Counted from the first letter of the stretch, positions 32,505 through 43,925 are shown. The stretch: DNA of 64,000 bases from Proteles cristata cristata (GCA_017311185.1 JAESUZ010002610.1:186001-250000), one strand, 5' to 3'. Translations and numbers: made by a program. The notes: generated by a model from the sequence alone, not told the origin.

Positions 32505-33275
32505 CATCAATGTATTTCCACACAGTAGTGCAAACATTTGGAGAAAACAATGGCTAAAAGCCTACCATTCGCAAGGTCACAAAAACGTAGCATAGGATAT
32601 GCTTAACAAAAGATGTGTGTGCCTTCACATAAACTCAAAATTACAAAACACTGCCAAACAAATGGAGAGACACAGCATCTTGGGTGCCTGGACACCTCAA
32701 GATCACTAAAATGCTGGCTCTCCTCACTGCTGTGGGTCCCAGGGCATCACCCCAATGGGGGTGGTCTTCATTTTACCCACATGAGCTTTACTCTCTCCAG
32801 TTTGGCTGTGAATTTGAGACATGGGAGGACCAATCTGAGGGCGAGCCTCCTGGAGCCTGGAGATTCCGATTTGAGACCCAGAATCACCCATCCCCCTCCC
32901 TGGTTGAGGCCTTGTTACTAAGCCGGGCGTGTGCCTCAGAGGGAGCTCTCTCCCAAGTGGTGCTTCTGTGTCTTGTGCAAAATTTGAGCGAGACCTTCAG
33001 AGAGTCCGTGTCACAAAGGTGTAAAGATATCATTTTGACCTGAGTGACTACACATTTCATGCCGGCCTTTTACTGTTCCTGGCTGCAGTGTATGAATTGG
33101 GTCAAGAAGTTTTAAGTTTCTCAAAAGCAGTGACTTGCATTCTGAGTTGGTTTTCCTCACCCCACAGCGCTGCCCAGCAGAACTTGCTGCAGTGGGAGCT
33201 ATGCTGTCTGGTACAGCGACCACTGGCCACAGGGAGCAACTGGACGCTTGAAATGTGGCTGCTATGACTGAGAAA
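32505..33275. other. Non-coding stretch, nothing recognised
   Basis: Overlapping plus-strand frames of 102 and 119 codons (32613-33043) have no recognised domain; no repeat named. Confidence 0.4.
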
Positions 33276-33280
33276 CTAGA

Positions 33281-33635
33281 CTTTATTTTATGTTTTTAAT
33301 TTCAAGCAGTCTCTACACCCAACATGGGGCTTGATGTCATGACCTTGAGATTAAGAGTCCCATAGTCAGGGATGCATGGGTGATTGAGCATCAGACTCTT
33401 GATTTCGGCTGAGGTTGTGATCTGAGGGTCGTGATCCCAGGGTCATGGACTCGAGCTCTGTGTCTGGCTCTGTGCTGAGCCACTTAGCACTGTGCTAAGA
33501 ACCCACTAAGGATTCTCTCTCTCTCTCTCTCTCTCTCCCTCCCATCCCCCTTCCTTGCTTGTGCTCTCTTTCTCAAAAAAAAAAAAAAAAAGGAGTTGCA
33601 TGGTCTACCGACTGAACTAGCCAGATGCTCCTGAA
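33281..33635 (-). mobile_element. Older CAN-SINE split by a later SINE
   Basis: The left half (GTCTCTACACCCAACATGGG to GAGATTAAGAGTC, 33281-33367) and the right half (GGTCTACCGACTGAACTAGC, from 33592) are one minus-strand element interrupted by the plus-strand SINE at 33368-33591. Confidence 0.8.
33368..33591 (+). mobile_element. CAN-SINE nested inside an older SINE
   Basis: Starts AGGGATGCATGGGTGATTGA, with a (CT)n stretch at about 33515-33537 and a 17-base A tail. The host sequence GAGTCCCATAGTC (33355-33367) recurs as GGAGTTGCATGGTC (33592-33605), a diverged duplication. Its core GGGTCGTGATCCCAGGGTC differs from the other copies and looks like a separate, older subfamily. Confidence 0.88.
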
Positions 33636-33759
33636 AAACTAAATTTAAATTCTGTTTCATTTTAACTGATCAAAATTTAAATTAAAAAAGCCACATGTAG
33701 CTAGGAGCTTCCATACTCTACAGTGGAAGTCTAGTTCTTACAAATCCTGAAGAATTATC

Positions 33760-34468
33760 TACAAATTCAGATTTTTTAAATTTATTTATTTTTGAATAGT
33801 TTATTGTCAAGTTCATTTCCATATAACACCCAGTGCTCATCCCCACAAGTGCCCTCCTCCATGCCCATCACCCCCCTTCCCCTCCCCCCATCAGCCTTCA
33901 GTTTGTTCTCAGCATTCAAGAGTCTCTCATGGTTTACCTACCTCCCTCTCCCCAATGATTTATCCCCTTCTCCTCCCCCATGGTCCTCCGTCAAGTTTCT
34001 CCTAATCCTCCTATACGTGCAAACATATGATATTTGTCCTTCTCTGCCTGACTTATTTCGCTCAGCATAACACCCTCAAGGTCCATCCATGTTGCTACAC
34101 ATGGCCAGATTTCATTGTTTCTCATTGCCATGTAGTATTCCATGGTATAGATAAACCACATCTTCTTGATCCATTTGTCCATTGATGGACACTTAGGCTC
34201 TTTCCATGTTTTAGCTATTGTGGAGAGTGCTGCTATGAACACTGGGGTCCATGTGCCCCTATGCATCAGCACTCCTGTATTCCTTGGGTAAATTCCTAGC
34301 AGTGCTATTGATGGGTCATAGGGGAATTCTATTGTTAATTTTTTGAGGAATCTCCACACTGTTTTCCAGAGGGGCTGTACCAGTTTACATTCCCACCAAC
34401 AGTGTAGGAGGGTGCCCATTTCTCCACATCCTTGCCAGCATCTAGAGTCCTCTGATACAAATTCAGAT
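33760..34468 (-). mobile_element. 5'-truncated L1 with perfect 13-bp target-site duplication
   Basis: Body 33773-34455 on the minus strand, bracketed by TACAAATTCAGAT at 33760-33772 and 34456-34468. It carries the same 3' UTR (G-rich on its own strand) and ORF2 end as the L1 at 6 kb. Its 5' truncation lies within the ORF2 sequence AGATGCTGGC. Confidence 0.95.
33991..34419 (-). pseudogene. L1 ORF2 C-terminal remnant
   Basis: A 142-codon frame with [54 protein letters not shown] and [14 protein letters not shown]. It is the same C-terminal ORF2p region as at 6.5-6.9 kb. It is open only because the truncation is recent; catalytic domains are absent. Confidence 0.95.
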
Positions 34469-35618
34469 GTTAATCACATTATAGCAATCTAGCTCCACTG
34501 CCCCGCATGAATTAAACTACTACTGTTTAAGGGTAATAAGCACCATCTCATCAGCAAAATTAAACATTTCTTAGGGGCACAGATGTATTTTGCTCTTTCT
34601 TGTGTTCCCTAAATAGTGCCTAGCACAGAGTTAGCCATACAATATTTCACAGTGATTTTTTATTAAGGTAGATAACGTGAAGGGGAAGTTGGGGGAAATA
34701 CGTGATCACAGTATTTCTTTCTTCACCTCCTTCCTCCTGTCCACTGTGTCTTCCATTATGTCTGCAATCGATCGACTCCACCCCTGTCCCCTAGTCACAC
34801 CACAGAGCCATTGCCAGGCCTCAAAAAGCTAATGACACCGTTTAGCTTCTCTGTCTCTGTGTTTCTCATCAACCATCACCAACTGCAAACACTCAAAGCC
34901 TGTGATGTGTTAAGATGCTTGTGAAGTGAGGGAGTAAGTACCCCACGAGCCCATCCCTCTACGAAAACAATGAACAAACGGGCAAAAGCTGTCAAAATCA
35001 ATTCTATTGGAATTCTGGAAGCTAGTCAAAGATTCAGAGCAACCAGGCGAATGCTTAATCAAGAAAAGGGAGGCTGATACTCGAGAGGAAATTTTTGTGG
35101 CTTTTAGCTTCTCCTGGCCCCATCCCTTCCTCCCTGGATTGGCAACAGTCTGGAAGATAGAGCCTGCATTGCCAGCGTGGGCTCCCGGCACCAGAGGAAA
35201 TAGAGCAGACCTTGTTCCCAAAGACTTACGCTTGTTCGATTCAACCTGTCTGGTGCTTTCCTGAAGAGCTGGCACAAAGGACTTGCTCCTGTCTTCCCTC
35301 TCTCTCACAGAGGGGAGAGGCAGTTACCTGAGCGGCATTTGCCAGAAACAGTTGAAGCACTCAAAAGACATACCGAAAAGCTTGAGAGGAAAGGATGAGG
35401 GGTGAGATGCTTTAGGAACAAGGGCTTTGAAGGGCCCCCCACATATTCCTAGGAATTAGGAAGTCCATGCACATGCCCAGGGCAGGGGTATGCTCAGAAA
35501 AGACCTTAGAAGACACTAAGCTTTCACCTCTGCTGACCTTCAGTCTCCACGCTAGCAGAAGGTAAAGGCTAAGGCAGAGTTGTAAATGGTCCAGTTGAGT
35601 GTTGAAGGTGTGAACCAA
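34469..35618. other. Non-coding stretch, nothing recognised
   Basis: A fragment near 34610-34660 (AGTGCCTAGCACAGAGTTAG) may be a MIR/L2 end. Frames at 34910-35308 overlap on both strands and show no domains. Confidence 0.4.
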
Positions 35619-35642
35619 CACACACACACACACACACACACA
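35619..35642. repeat. (CA)n microsatellite
   Basis: Twelve CA units. Confidence 0.95.
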
Positions 35643-35732
35643 ATTATTCTGTGTTTGTTCCCAGGCATTTCAGGAAATCTCAATCACATCACTACCTGAC
35701 TATTAAACAGACTTCAGTGGCCACACGTGACA

Positions 35733-35994
35733 AAGAATATCCATTTTTACCTATTTATTTTTTAATTTTTTAATGTTTATTTATTTTTGAGAAAGAGAGG
35801 GAAAGAGATAAAGCACAAGCAGGGGATGGGCAGGGAGAGAGGGAGACACAGAATCCAAAACAGTCTCCAGGCTCCGAGCTGTCAGCACAGAGCCCGATGT
35901 GGGGTTCAAACCCACAAGCCACAAGATCATGACCTGAGTTGAAGTCTGACGCTTAACCGATGGAGCCACCTAGGCACCCAAGAATATCAATTTA
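35733..35994 (-). mobile_element. CAN-SINE with 15-bp duplication
   Basis: Minus-strand body about 35748-35979. AAGAATATCCATTTT (35733-35747) and AAGAATATCAATTTA (35980-35994) flank it with two mismatches. Confidence 0.93.
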
Positions 35995-36154
35995 TAAAAC
36001 ATAGTTCAGAAACGTTTCTAAAAAAACAGTAACCGCAAGTATCTACAACAAATCCCGAAGAGGTATGAGGGTCTGATTTCCAGAGCTGGCATATTACAAT
36101 ATTCACAAAGTCTAGTTTTCAACAAAAATTCTGCAGCCAGCAAATAAACAAGGG

Positions 36155-36355
36155 GGAAGAGGAAATAGGGAGTGACTACTTAATGGGTACAGGGTTTCTT
36201 TTAGGGATGACGACATGTCCTGGAATCAGATAGTGGTGGTGGTGGCACAGCCTTTTGACTACCTTGGAAACCACTGTATTGGACACTCTGAAATCCCAAA
36301 TTCTATCTTATGTGAACTTTTCCTCAAAAACAAAGACAATTAAAAATGGATTTAA
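36155..36355 (+). mobile_element. Old L1 3' UTR fragment
   Basis: GGGAGTGACTACTTAATGGG, GTCCTGGAATCAGATAGTGG and a CTTGGAAACCACTGTATTGG segment resemble an L1MA/MB-type 3' UTR. The next SINE is inserted at its A-rich end. Confidence 0.65.
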
Positions 36356-36590
36356 AAAACAATTTAATGGTTATTTTTGAGAAAGAGAGACAGAGAGAAA
36401 GAGACAGAGTGTGAGTAGGGAAGGGGCAGAGAGAGAGGGAGACACAGAACCCGAAGCAGGCTCCAGGCTCTGAGCTGTCAGCCCAGAGCCTGATGCAGGG
36501 CTCGAACTCACAGGCTGTGAGATCATGACCTGAGCCCAAGTCTGACGCTCAACCGACTGAGCCACTCAGGCACCCCACAAAATGGAGTTT
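36343..36590 (-). mobile_element. CAN-SINE
   Basis: Minus-strand body about 36356-36576, flanked by AAAATGGATTTAAAA and AAAATGGAGTTTTAA. The CT block is long (GAAAGAGAGACAGAGAGAAA as written). It landed in the A-rich end of the L1 fragment. Confidence 0.92.
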
Positions 36591-36879
36591 TAAGCAACAG
36601 GCTGGTGCTTCGCTTTGATATAGTTTGATGAAGTCATTTCCAAGCTTCCCAGAGAGATTCCTCCTTTGCCTTTAGACACACACACCTCAGTAATTTCTGA
36701 TCAGCCGGGTGCACTGTATAAGCTGGTCTGTAAGCGGAGGTCTATTTCCGGGTGGCATTTGCCCATGGGCCCCAACAGCAGGCTCAGGTTGTCACCTGAA
36801 GTGCGTGGTTGTTTTCACAACTTCCCAAATGCAATATTTCCAAAACATGCCCCTGATTTCTTGTGCGCCTGCATCATCC

Positions 36880-37690
36880 TGCATCTGCTGAAGGCATCTC
36901 CTCAGGCCATCTTGGACAGCTCCTGTACACCCTATCCAGTTAACCCCTGCGTCCCGACAGCTACCCACCCCCACCTGGCTTTCGAATCTATCTACCTCTC
37001 TTCGTCCCCACGGCTGTGACCCCTGTTCCTTATCTGTTCTGTTCTAACAGACTCCAGCTGGTCTCACCTCCTGCTCTCTTGACCCCTTCCAGTCTGTGTG
37101 CCACACTCTTCATTTGCATTTTAAAGTGCAAATCTAATCATTTCACATACACACACCCCCATTTGAAGTCTTTAATTGGCTTCATGTTTATTCTCTTAGA
37201 ATAAAATCCAAAAGCATTGAAATGTGTGCAAGACCCTATATGACCTGGCTCCCATCCACCTCCCCAGATTCCCCACAGTCATTACACTCCCATCACGGGA
37301 ATGACATTTTTAGTTTGTCTCCACCTCAGGGCAGTCATATATCTGCTCATCTTTCTAGAACATTCCATGTCCTCTCTTCTCTGCACTTAGCGGATCCTAG
37401 TCATTTTCAGAGCTTAGATGAAATGTTACTTCCTGAAGGAAGCCTTCCTGGCCCTCCCAGACTTGTGTCAGTTCTCATGTGCGGGTTGAGTGCCAGGCTC
37501 CTCTTTTATGGTACATGTTACTCTTAAAATTTCTGGGCTCAATTGCTCAATGTCTGACTCCCCCACTGAAGTGGGTGACCCAGGAGGGCAGGTACTGTCT
37601 TGTTTTGATGCTGTACCCCAGTACCAATCACAGTGCCATGTGTATGGCAGAAGCTTGATACATACATATTTGCAAACTTAATAGTATGGA
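36880..37690 (+). mobile_element. LINE-2 3' region, long fragment
   Basis: About 800 bases follow the L2 3' end in order: GCTCATCTTTCTAGAACATT, TAGATGAAATGTTACTTCCT, GAAGCCTTCCTGGCCCTCCC, GGGCAGGTACTGTCTTG and CAATCACAGTGCCATGTGTA. An ancient mammalian LINE; the three short plus-strand frames inside it are remnants or chance. Confidence 0.8.
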
Positions 37691-38486
37691 ATGCAATCAG
37701 ATGTCACGGACAGCACCTTACTAAGTAGTTAGCGCGTTAATGAGAACGAGTTGACAGCCTGCCAGAGAAAGAATGTGGCCCCCGTGTGCTGCTGGCCCCA
37801 CGATCCTTATCATAGGTGGAAGGTGGGGTGGTAGAAGTTGAGCTGGTGCACCATCGCCAAGGAGACCTACTCTGAGCCAGCCAGGCGTATCCAGTCCTCA
37901 TTTCAGGGTCCTATTACAGCACGCAGCATGCCCAGGGTGGTGGAATTTGGGGAGTAGATTATCCCATCTATTCAACTTGGCCACCCAGACTGTTCAATCA
38001 ATTCAGGGTCTTTTCTCTGGACTCTTAGGTGCCCCAAATGGCCACCCCCTTGCAGGGGACAGAGAAATATCTGGTCCTGGAGTCCTGTTTCTCTCTCACC
38101 TCCTTTCCTAAAGCCTCTGAGTTATTTTTAATTCCTTTGCTCTTCCCACAGTCCCCATCCTTTCCCTGCCTTCTAGTGGTAGGTAACCAGTGTCAGCGGT
38201 CAATCGTTCACTTCCTCCAGTCCTTATTGCGTGGTGGCCCAGCTGTTCGAGAGGTTAAGAGTGGAGGGGAGACCTGACAGATCCACATCATGCTCTAACC
38301 TTGGGGAGAGATACGCATATACAATCACATCTTTCGTCCTGCCAATGTTGACTGCCTGCCAGCTTACATCCTGGGCCTTATAATGCTGATGAGAACGTCT
38401 GTTTCTTACCCTGCCTCTCATTCCATTATCAAAACCCTGTTATTTTAGCTTCAGTGTGGGTCAGGCAGGATTCCCAAGAGTGCGAT
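37691..38486. other. Non-coding stretch, nothing recognised
   Basis: Short frames only. Confidence 0.4.
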
Positions 38487-38719
38487 AGAAAACCTGCAGA
38501 GTGGGGCACCTGGGTGGCTTAGTCGGTTAAGCATCCGACTTTCACTCAGGTCATGATCTCACAGTTTGTGGGTTCGAGCCCTGCGTCGGGCTCTGTGCTG
38601 ACAGCTCAGAGCCTGGAGCCTGTTTTAGCCTATGACTCCCTCTCTCTCTGACCCTCCCCTGCTCATGCTGTCTCTCTCTCTCTCCTAGAAATAAAAAAAG
38701 AAAAAGAAAACCTGCAGAG
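38487..38719 (+). mobile_element. CAN-SINE, young-looking, perfect 15-bp target-site duplication
   Basis: Body 38502-38704. AGAAAACCTGCAGAG is exact at 38487-38501 and 38705-38719. It has the same diagnostic bases as the copy at 27083 (CTTAGTCGGTTAAGCATCCG, CTCTCTCCTAGAAATAAA). Confidence 0.96.
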
Positions 38720-40264
38720 ATGTGACACCAGAAGAAGTGGCCCCAATGGGAAGAAATGGGAGCTATTGCAGGAGAGGGAGGGAGGGAGGACTCAAGGCAG
38801 CTTCTATCAGGCTCACCGTGTTTCTGAGGGTCTGACTTAATTCTGCATTTCTTGCAGAAAACAGGTATCAGGGAGGAAGAGTACAGAGTTATTTCTATAT
38901 GCTGTCAGAAACTAAAAATAACGTGCTAGAAATGACATTGAGCAAATGGACTCCTAACTCCTTCCTCATGTGCTTCCCTTTTCTCTATCAAGGAGAATAA
39001 GTCTCGGACAGCAAAGGGCAGAACAAACATGGGTGAGGCCAGGCAATCAGAGCTGAGTGAAGAACAAGTCTGAAAAAACATGAACTGATCTGAATGTCTT
39101 GAGCCTCCCAGCTGAGGTAAGAGACATCGTGGGGGAATGAGAGAATCCACGGGCAAAACGGATCAGCCCAGGTCATAACTTCTGAGGAGCTTGGAGAAGT
39201 AGAGTCGTGCTAGAAGACTAGTAACAGGCTGAGTTTGGTGTCAATTCAGGTGGTTAAAGTCATGGTTTATGGGCATGGAGTGTAAAGGAAGAGGTGTTCA
39301 TGGGACCTGTATGGAAACCTTAACTTCATTTCCTTCCTTAGTAGGGATTCTGAACTGGAAAACAGGATTACATACTAGCTGATGCATCTGGGATTTTATA
39401 AAGTATTGGACACTATGGAAACCTAAGAGCACCCATTCAAAAACATCTGCACTGTCACCACGTGGGGACAGAATTCTGGAGACATTCTTTAAGGCTCTTG
39501 CTTCAGCCTGCTCCTGTCCCCAGACTGTCACTGTTAGATTTAGTTGTCCTTGCACCAAGCCCATATTTGTCTATATTTCCCAAAAGGCAAAATATAATAA
39601 AAGTAAATACTGATAAATAAAAGGTCCTGGACTTTAGTCTGAAAAATCAGCTGCACACCTCTAACACAAGAAAGATGTGATTTAACTGGAGTGGCACTTT
39701 TACACCTCTTAAGAGCTAATAATGATTTGCCTCATTCTGAAAGGATCCTTGTATCAAGTGCTGCCGTTGCATGATGATCTCAACGTTGCATAACCTCTTC
39801 TCCTGCTTTGATATGAGTCTATTCATTTTATCATCTGATATCAGGTATCTGCGACCTGATGATCTCAGTTCACACACAGGCTAAATGTTTCCCTGAAGGG
39901 CTTTAAAGTGAGCTGATTCCCTTTCTCAAGGACAGAGCAGGAGTATCTCTATGTTCTGTGTTTGTCATCGAATGGCCAGATCAAAGTTAAACAGCCAAGA
40001 ATTCACACCCAAAGAAACAATGGAGAGAGGTCCCATCTAAAGAAGCCCATTGTATCCACAGCATTCCTTCACCTCCCTTTGCAGAGGGGTGGGCTGTCAG
40101 CTTCCAAGACCCTCACAGAAGTCAGGAGCTCAGATCTTAACAGTGAGGGTGTGAGCTGGAGGGAAACAGAACCTAGCAGCACACAGCAAAATTGGGGCTG
40201 GGGGAGATTCAGACTTTGACTATTGTCTCTGGTTGAATTCATTACAAGTTTAGAGGAAAGTGCC
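38720..40264. other. Non-coding stretch, nothing recognised
   Basis: A short GGGAGGGAGGGAGG run lies near 38775. No repeat or exon recognised; frames are at most 88 codons. Confidence 0.4.
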
Positions 40265-40287
40265 TGGAAGAATTATGTTGTTGTTTT

Positions 40288-40505
40288 ATTATTATTTTTT
40301 ACATGTTTCCTTATTTATTTAGATAGAGAGAGAGAGAGAGGACAAGTAGGGGAGGGGCAGAGAGAGAAGGAGGGAGAGAAATTCCAAGCAGGGCCCATGC
40401 TCAGTATGGAACCCTGTGCGGGGCTCCATCTTGCAGCCTTGAAATCATGACCTGAACCGAAAACAAGAGTGAGATGCTTAAGAGGGTGAGCCACCCCGGT
40501 GCTCC
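40288..40505 (-). mobile_element. CAN-SINE, diverged
   Basis: Minus-strand copy. Flanks GGAAGAATTATGTTGTTG (from 40266) and GGAAGTTCTGTGGTTG (from 40507) look like an old duplication. The core GGGCCCATGCTCAGTATGGA is altered from the family. Confidence 0.88.
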
Positions 40506-40847
40506 AGGAAGTTCTGTGGTTGTTTTGAGTGGAAACCTAATATTGGCATTTCAGACACCTGTGGCAAGGCAATGGAAGAACTCTCTGGTTCAGGGACACT
40601 TTCGTGAGTGTCCTTCAGTTCCAAGTGTGTAAGCATACCCCGGGCATCTGCCTGGCCCTCCTGGCTGCCTGAGACGCAAACCCTTCTGGTCTTCTTCCCT
40701 CTGCTTCCTAAATTAGCTTGGGGTTTGGGTCTCTTGGTTCCTTCCTTCCCCCAACACTGTCCTGGTTTGTGACTTTCTCTTATCTGTCCCTGACCAAGCC
40801 TAATTTTGGTCTTTCTGATGGGCACTTATGGGCCAAGTTTGCAAAAT

Positions 40848-41058
40848 AAAACTTCAGGATTGCCTGGGTGGCTCAAGTTGGTTAAGCATCATGGTTTGTG
40901 AGATCAAACCCTACGTGGGGCTCTGCAATGACAGCGTGGAGCCTGATTGGGGTTCTCTCTCTCCCTCTCTCTGCTCCTTCCCCCTCATGTGCATACACAC
41001 TTGCACTCTCTCTCTCTCTCCCAAAATAAATAAACTTTTTTAAAAGGCCACAAAACTT
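40848..41058 (+). mobile_element. CAN-SINE, first of a serial pair
   Basis: Plus-strand copy starting near TTGCCTGGGTGGCTCAAGTT, with the GTCATGATCTCA segment deleted. AAAACTT at 40848-40854 and 41052-41058 are short flanking repeats. Confidence 0.9.
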
Positions 41059-41289
41059 TGGGGCGCCTGGGTGGCTCAGTTGGTTGTCTTGACTTTGGCT
41101 CAGGTTATAAACTCATGGCTGATGGGTTCAAGCCCCGTGTTGGGCTCTGTGATGGAGACTGCTTCGGATTCTGTGTCTCCCTCTCTCTCTCCCCCACCCC
41201 TGCTCTCACTATGTCTGTCTCTATCTCTCTAAAAAATAAATAAAACATAAAAAAGGTAATAAATAAAAAAATAAAACAGCACAAAACTT
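41049..41289 (+). mobile_element. CAN-SINE, second of a serial pair
   Basis: Body 41059-41279, starting GGGGCGCCTGGGTGGCTCAG. CACAAAACTT flanks it at 41049-41058 and 41280-41289. It inserted at the AAAACTT site already used by its left neighbour. Confidence 0.93.
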
Positions 41290-41296
41290 CAAACTT

Positions 41297-41383
41297 CCTC
41301 ACCATTGTTATATTTTTTTTTATTTCTCTCCTTTTTTTACTTAATATCTACTGTCAAATTGGTTTCCATACCTCACCATTGTT
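41297..41383 (-). mobile_element. Extremely 5'-truncated L1 (61 bp) with perfect 13-bp duplication
   Basis: CCTCACCATTGTT occurs at 41297-41309 and 41371-41383. The 61 bases between are a poly-T tract followed by ACTGTCAAATTGGTTTCCAT, the reverse complement of the very end of the young L1 seen at 6 and 34 kb. Confidence 0.92.
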
Positions 41384-41390
41384 TTAGATC

Positions 41391-41560
41391 CGTGGTCTTC
41401 CAGGTGTAGTCCTAGCTCAGTGACATCATCACCATCTGGGAATGTGCCAGAAGTGCCAGTTCTCAGGCCCCATCCCAGATCTACTAAATCAGACATTCTG
41501 GGGTTGGAGCCCAGAAATCTGTGGTTAACAGGTCCTCCTATAGAGATTCTAATGTATGAT
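41391..41560 (+). mobile_element. MER5A-type hAT transposon remnant
   Basis: TGACATCATCACCATCTGGG, TTCTCAGGCCCCATCCCAGA and AGCCCAGAAATCTGTGGTTA match the MER5A order. The nearby young insertions landed just before it. Confidence 0.72.
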
Positions 41561-41880
41561 CAAATATGAGACCCCATGGCTTAGAGAATGGAAACATTAA
41601 ACAAAATAATGGCCTTTTCTTTGCCCATTTCCTGCCCATTCCTTCAAAATCCAGTTCACTTACTGCTTCCTCTTGCCACTTATCCAGACTGCTTCCTTTA
41701 GCCTCAACCTCTGTGCACCGCTTACTAGAGTTGATCCTGCTTTGTATCACCTTTCCTTCTTTATCTATGCGTTTGTCTGTGTTGGCTGCTATGGCCAAAC
41801 CTACCTGGCTGGGCACTGATACTCCTGCATGAAAAATCCGATGTCTACCCTGCACCCAGAACATCTAGCAGGAACACTCA

Positions 41881-41881
<1 letters not shown>
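41561..41881. other. Non-coding stretch, nothing recognised
   Basis: Frames overlap on both strands (41538-41864 minus, 41566-41832 plus), which argues against a gene. Confidence 0.4.

Positions 41882-41920
<39 letters not shown>
41882..41920. repeat. (CA)n microsatellite
   Basis: About 19 uninterrupted CA units, the longest dinucleotide tract in the window and probably polymorphic. Confidence 0.97.
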
Positions 41921-41922
<2 letters not shown>

Positions 41923-43324
41923 CCGTCTTCCTATGATGTCATCTGCTGGTCACATGCATGCCAGGCTTCCCAGCAGCCAGGGACATGAAAGCCCATCTTC
42001 TTCTTCCATTTAAAGCAGGGATTTTTCCTGATCCTGCTGGAGGCCTCTTCTCAGTGTAGCCCCTGAGCACCCCTGACCACGCTCCCCAACCATGTGTTCT
42101 GACGACTTCTCCAATGGCAACCCTTTCTTCCCCAGCTCACACTATGTTAGTGTTTCATTCTCTCTCCCACCTCTGCCAGAATTCAGGATACATATCCTGA
42201 ACAGAGACACTCCCATCCTTCCTTTTCCATCAGTTCATAGCCTTCTGACAACACTTCCTTGACAGAATGTCCTCCTTGATGGATTTCACTGAGCTCTCCC
42301 TGGCAAGCCATCGATAACTGTGAAGATGTGTGATCAGCTGTGGTTAGTCTGTCCAGTTTCCCTTTGTAATCTCCAACCAATAAAATACAGTATCTATGGA
42401 CTTAGGGTACCGAAGGAATTATGTGCATGAGAGATTTACTCATAGAAAGTACCTGTTTTGGACAAAACACTATTATAAGACTTTCACATATAATATTTTG
42501 ATGCTATTTAATAGCAAAAATAGAATCTTATCAATACAGGACTTATAAGGGGTGCTATTTGTTTTATCTATTCCAGGCACAGAACTATGACTCTAATAGG
42601 GTTTGCCGAGTCCAGACGACTACAGACAACATTCCTGGCTGGTTTCTTTAACTTGAAGCTTGGCATCCAAAGGAATGAGCATCATCCTGTTTGAAGAGCA
42701 TATATTTATGAATAGCCTGATGTACAGATTGTGATATGGCCACATCAAGGGGACTATGAAGGGAACCATGAGTTCTATACCACCCTCTGGCTCCTTCTGC
42801 CAAGGAACGGTTGATAAGCCTTGATCAGTGTAGTGGAGACTATGCCCTGTTGGGTCCAGTCTGGGGCTTTCCACCATGTCTGAGGCTACCTGTATCTACT
42901 CAAATGCTATATTGAGATGCCTATTTCAAGCATTAGTCAGAGCCCTGAGTATTAAATTTCCCATCAAAACATGTGAGCAAACTTCTCTGTAAGCTCAGCC
43001 TTTCCTAATTGGTTTCTACAAAAGCTATTCCCACCAATACTTTCTGGGAGATGTTAGCTGCCTATCTAAAGTAGTGCCTCTCTGCCTGTCTAATACAGTA
43101 TGGATAATTTGTGTCTCTGTGTTTTTGCTAGCTGCTTCCTCTCTGTGGGACTGGCATTTTACTGTATGTGGCAGCAACAGAATGAGTGTTTGAAATATCT
43201 CTTGAGGAGAAGAATAACTTTCTGGGTTGGAGAGGGATCTAAAATTTGACACCTAATTACTCAATTCTGTGACACTTTCTGTGAAACATGGTTAAATATC
43301 CTTAGAGGGTAGCAACAGGGCAAT
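41921..43324. other. Non-coding stretch, nothing recognised
   Basis: No SINE, L1 or exon that I can name; frames are at most 85 codons. Confidence 0.4.
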
Positions 43325-43490
43325 GCTGTTTAATGACTACTTGCCTAATATTGTAAGGATCCTATTGGATTCCTCACTAAAAGGTACTATGATTCTATTA
43401 CTTGGATGGAGAGCTAAAGATCTTATGTGATTTGTCCAAGATAGTCCAGCTCACATGAGGCAGAGCAGGGTCCAGATTCATGCTCCTTCT
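43325..43490 (-). repeat. MIR fragment (reverse)
   Basis: GAGCTAAAGATCTTATGTGA, TTTGTCCAAGATAGTCCAGC and AGGCAGAGCAGGGTCCAGAT are the MIR core reversed. Confidence 0.6.
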
Positions 43491-43685
43491 TCTCCGACAC
43501 ACTTGTTCCAAGCGTTGGTTAAGGGGAGGAGTCGTTATCGTCTTCCACCAACCGAGCTCATTCTACCCTGTGACTTAGAGTGTGACCCTGTGACAGTCAG
43601 CTCCATCTGGACCATCTTCACCTGGACCTCATAAACCTCAGTGTTCCTTCCGCATCTTCTCAGAGCTGACTTACTCATTGGGAGA

Positions 43686-43925
43686 GCTGGGGTAGCATAG
43701 AAGTTAAATGTAAGGAACCAAGCTCTGTGGGTTCAAATCCAGACTCTACTATTTACTGGCACTGTGACCAGGCAATGTGACCTAGGACAAACCTCTGTGT
43801 TTTGATTTCCTCATCTGTAAAATGATGACAATAATTGACCACCTATGTTCCAGGGTTATGACATGTAAATGCTTCAGATAGGTAAGTCACTTAGAAGAGT
43901 ATCTGTCACATAGCCAACATATACA
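43686..43925 (+). repeat. MIR, nearly full length
   Basis: Follows the consensus end to end: GTAGCATAGAAGTTAAATG, TGTGGGTTCAAATCCAGACT, TTTGATTTCCTCATCTGTAA, AATGATGACAATAATTGACC and AGAGTATCTGTCACATAGCC. Confidence 0.85.
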
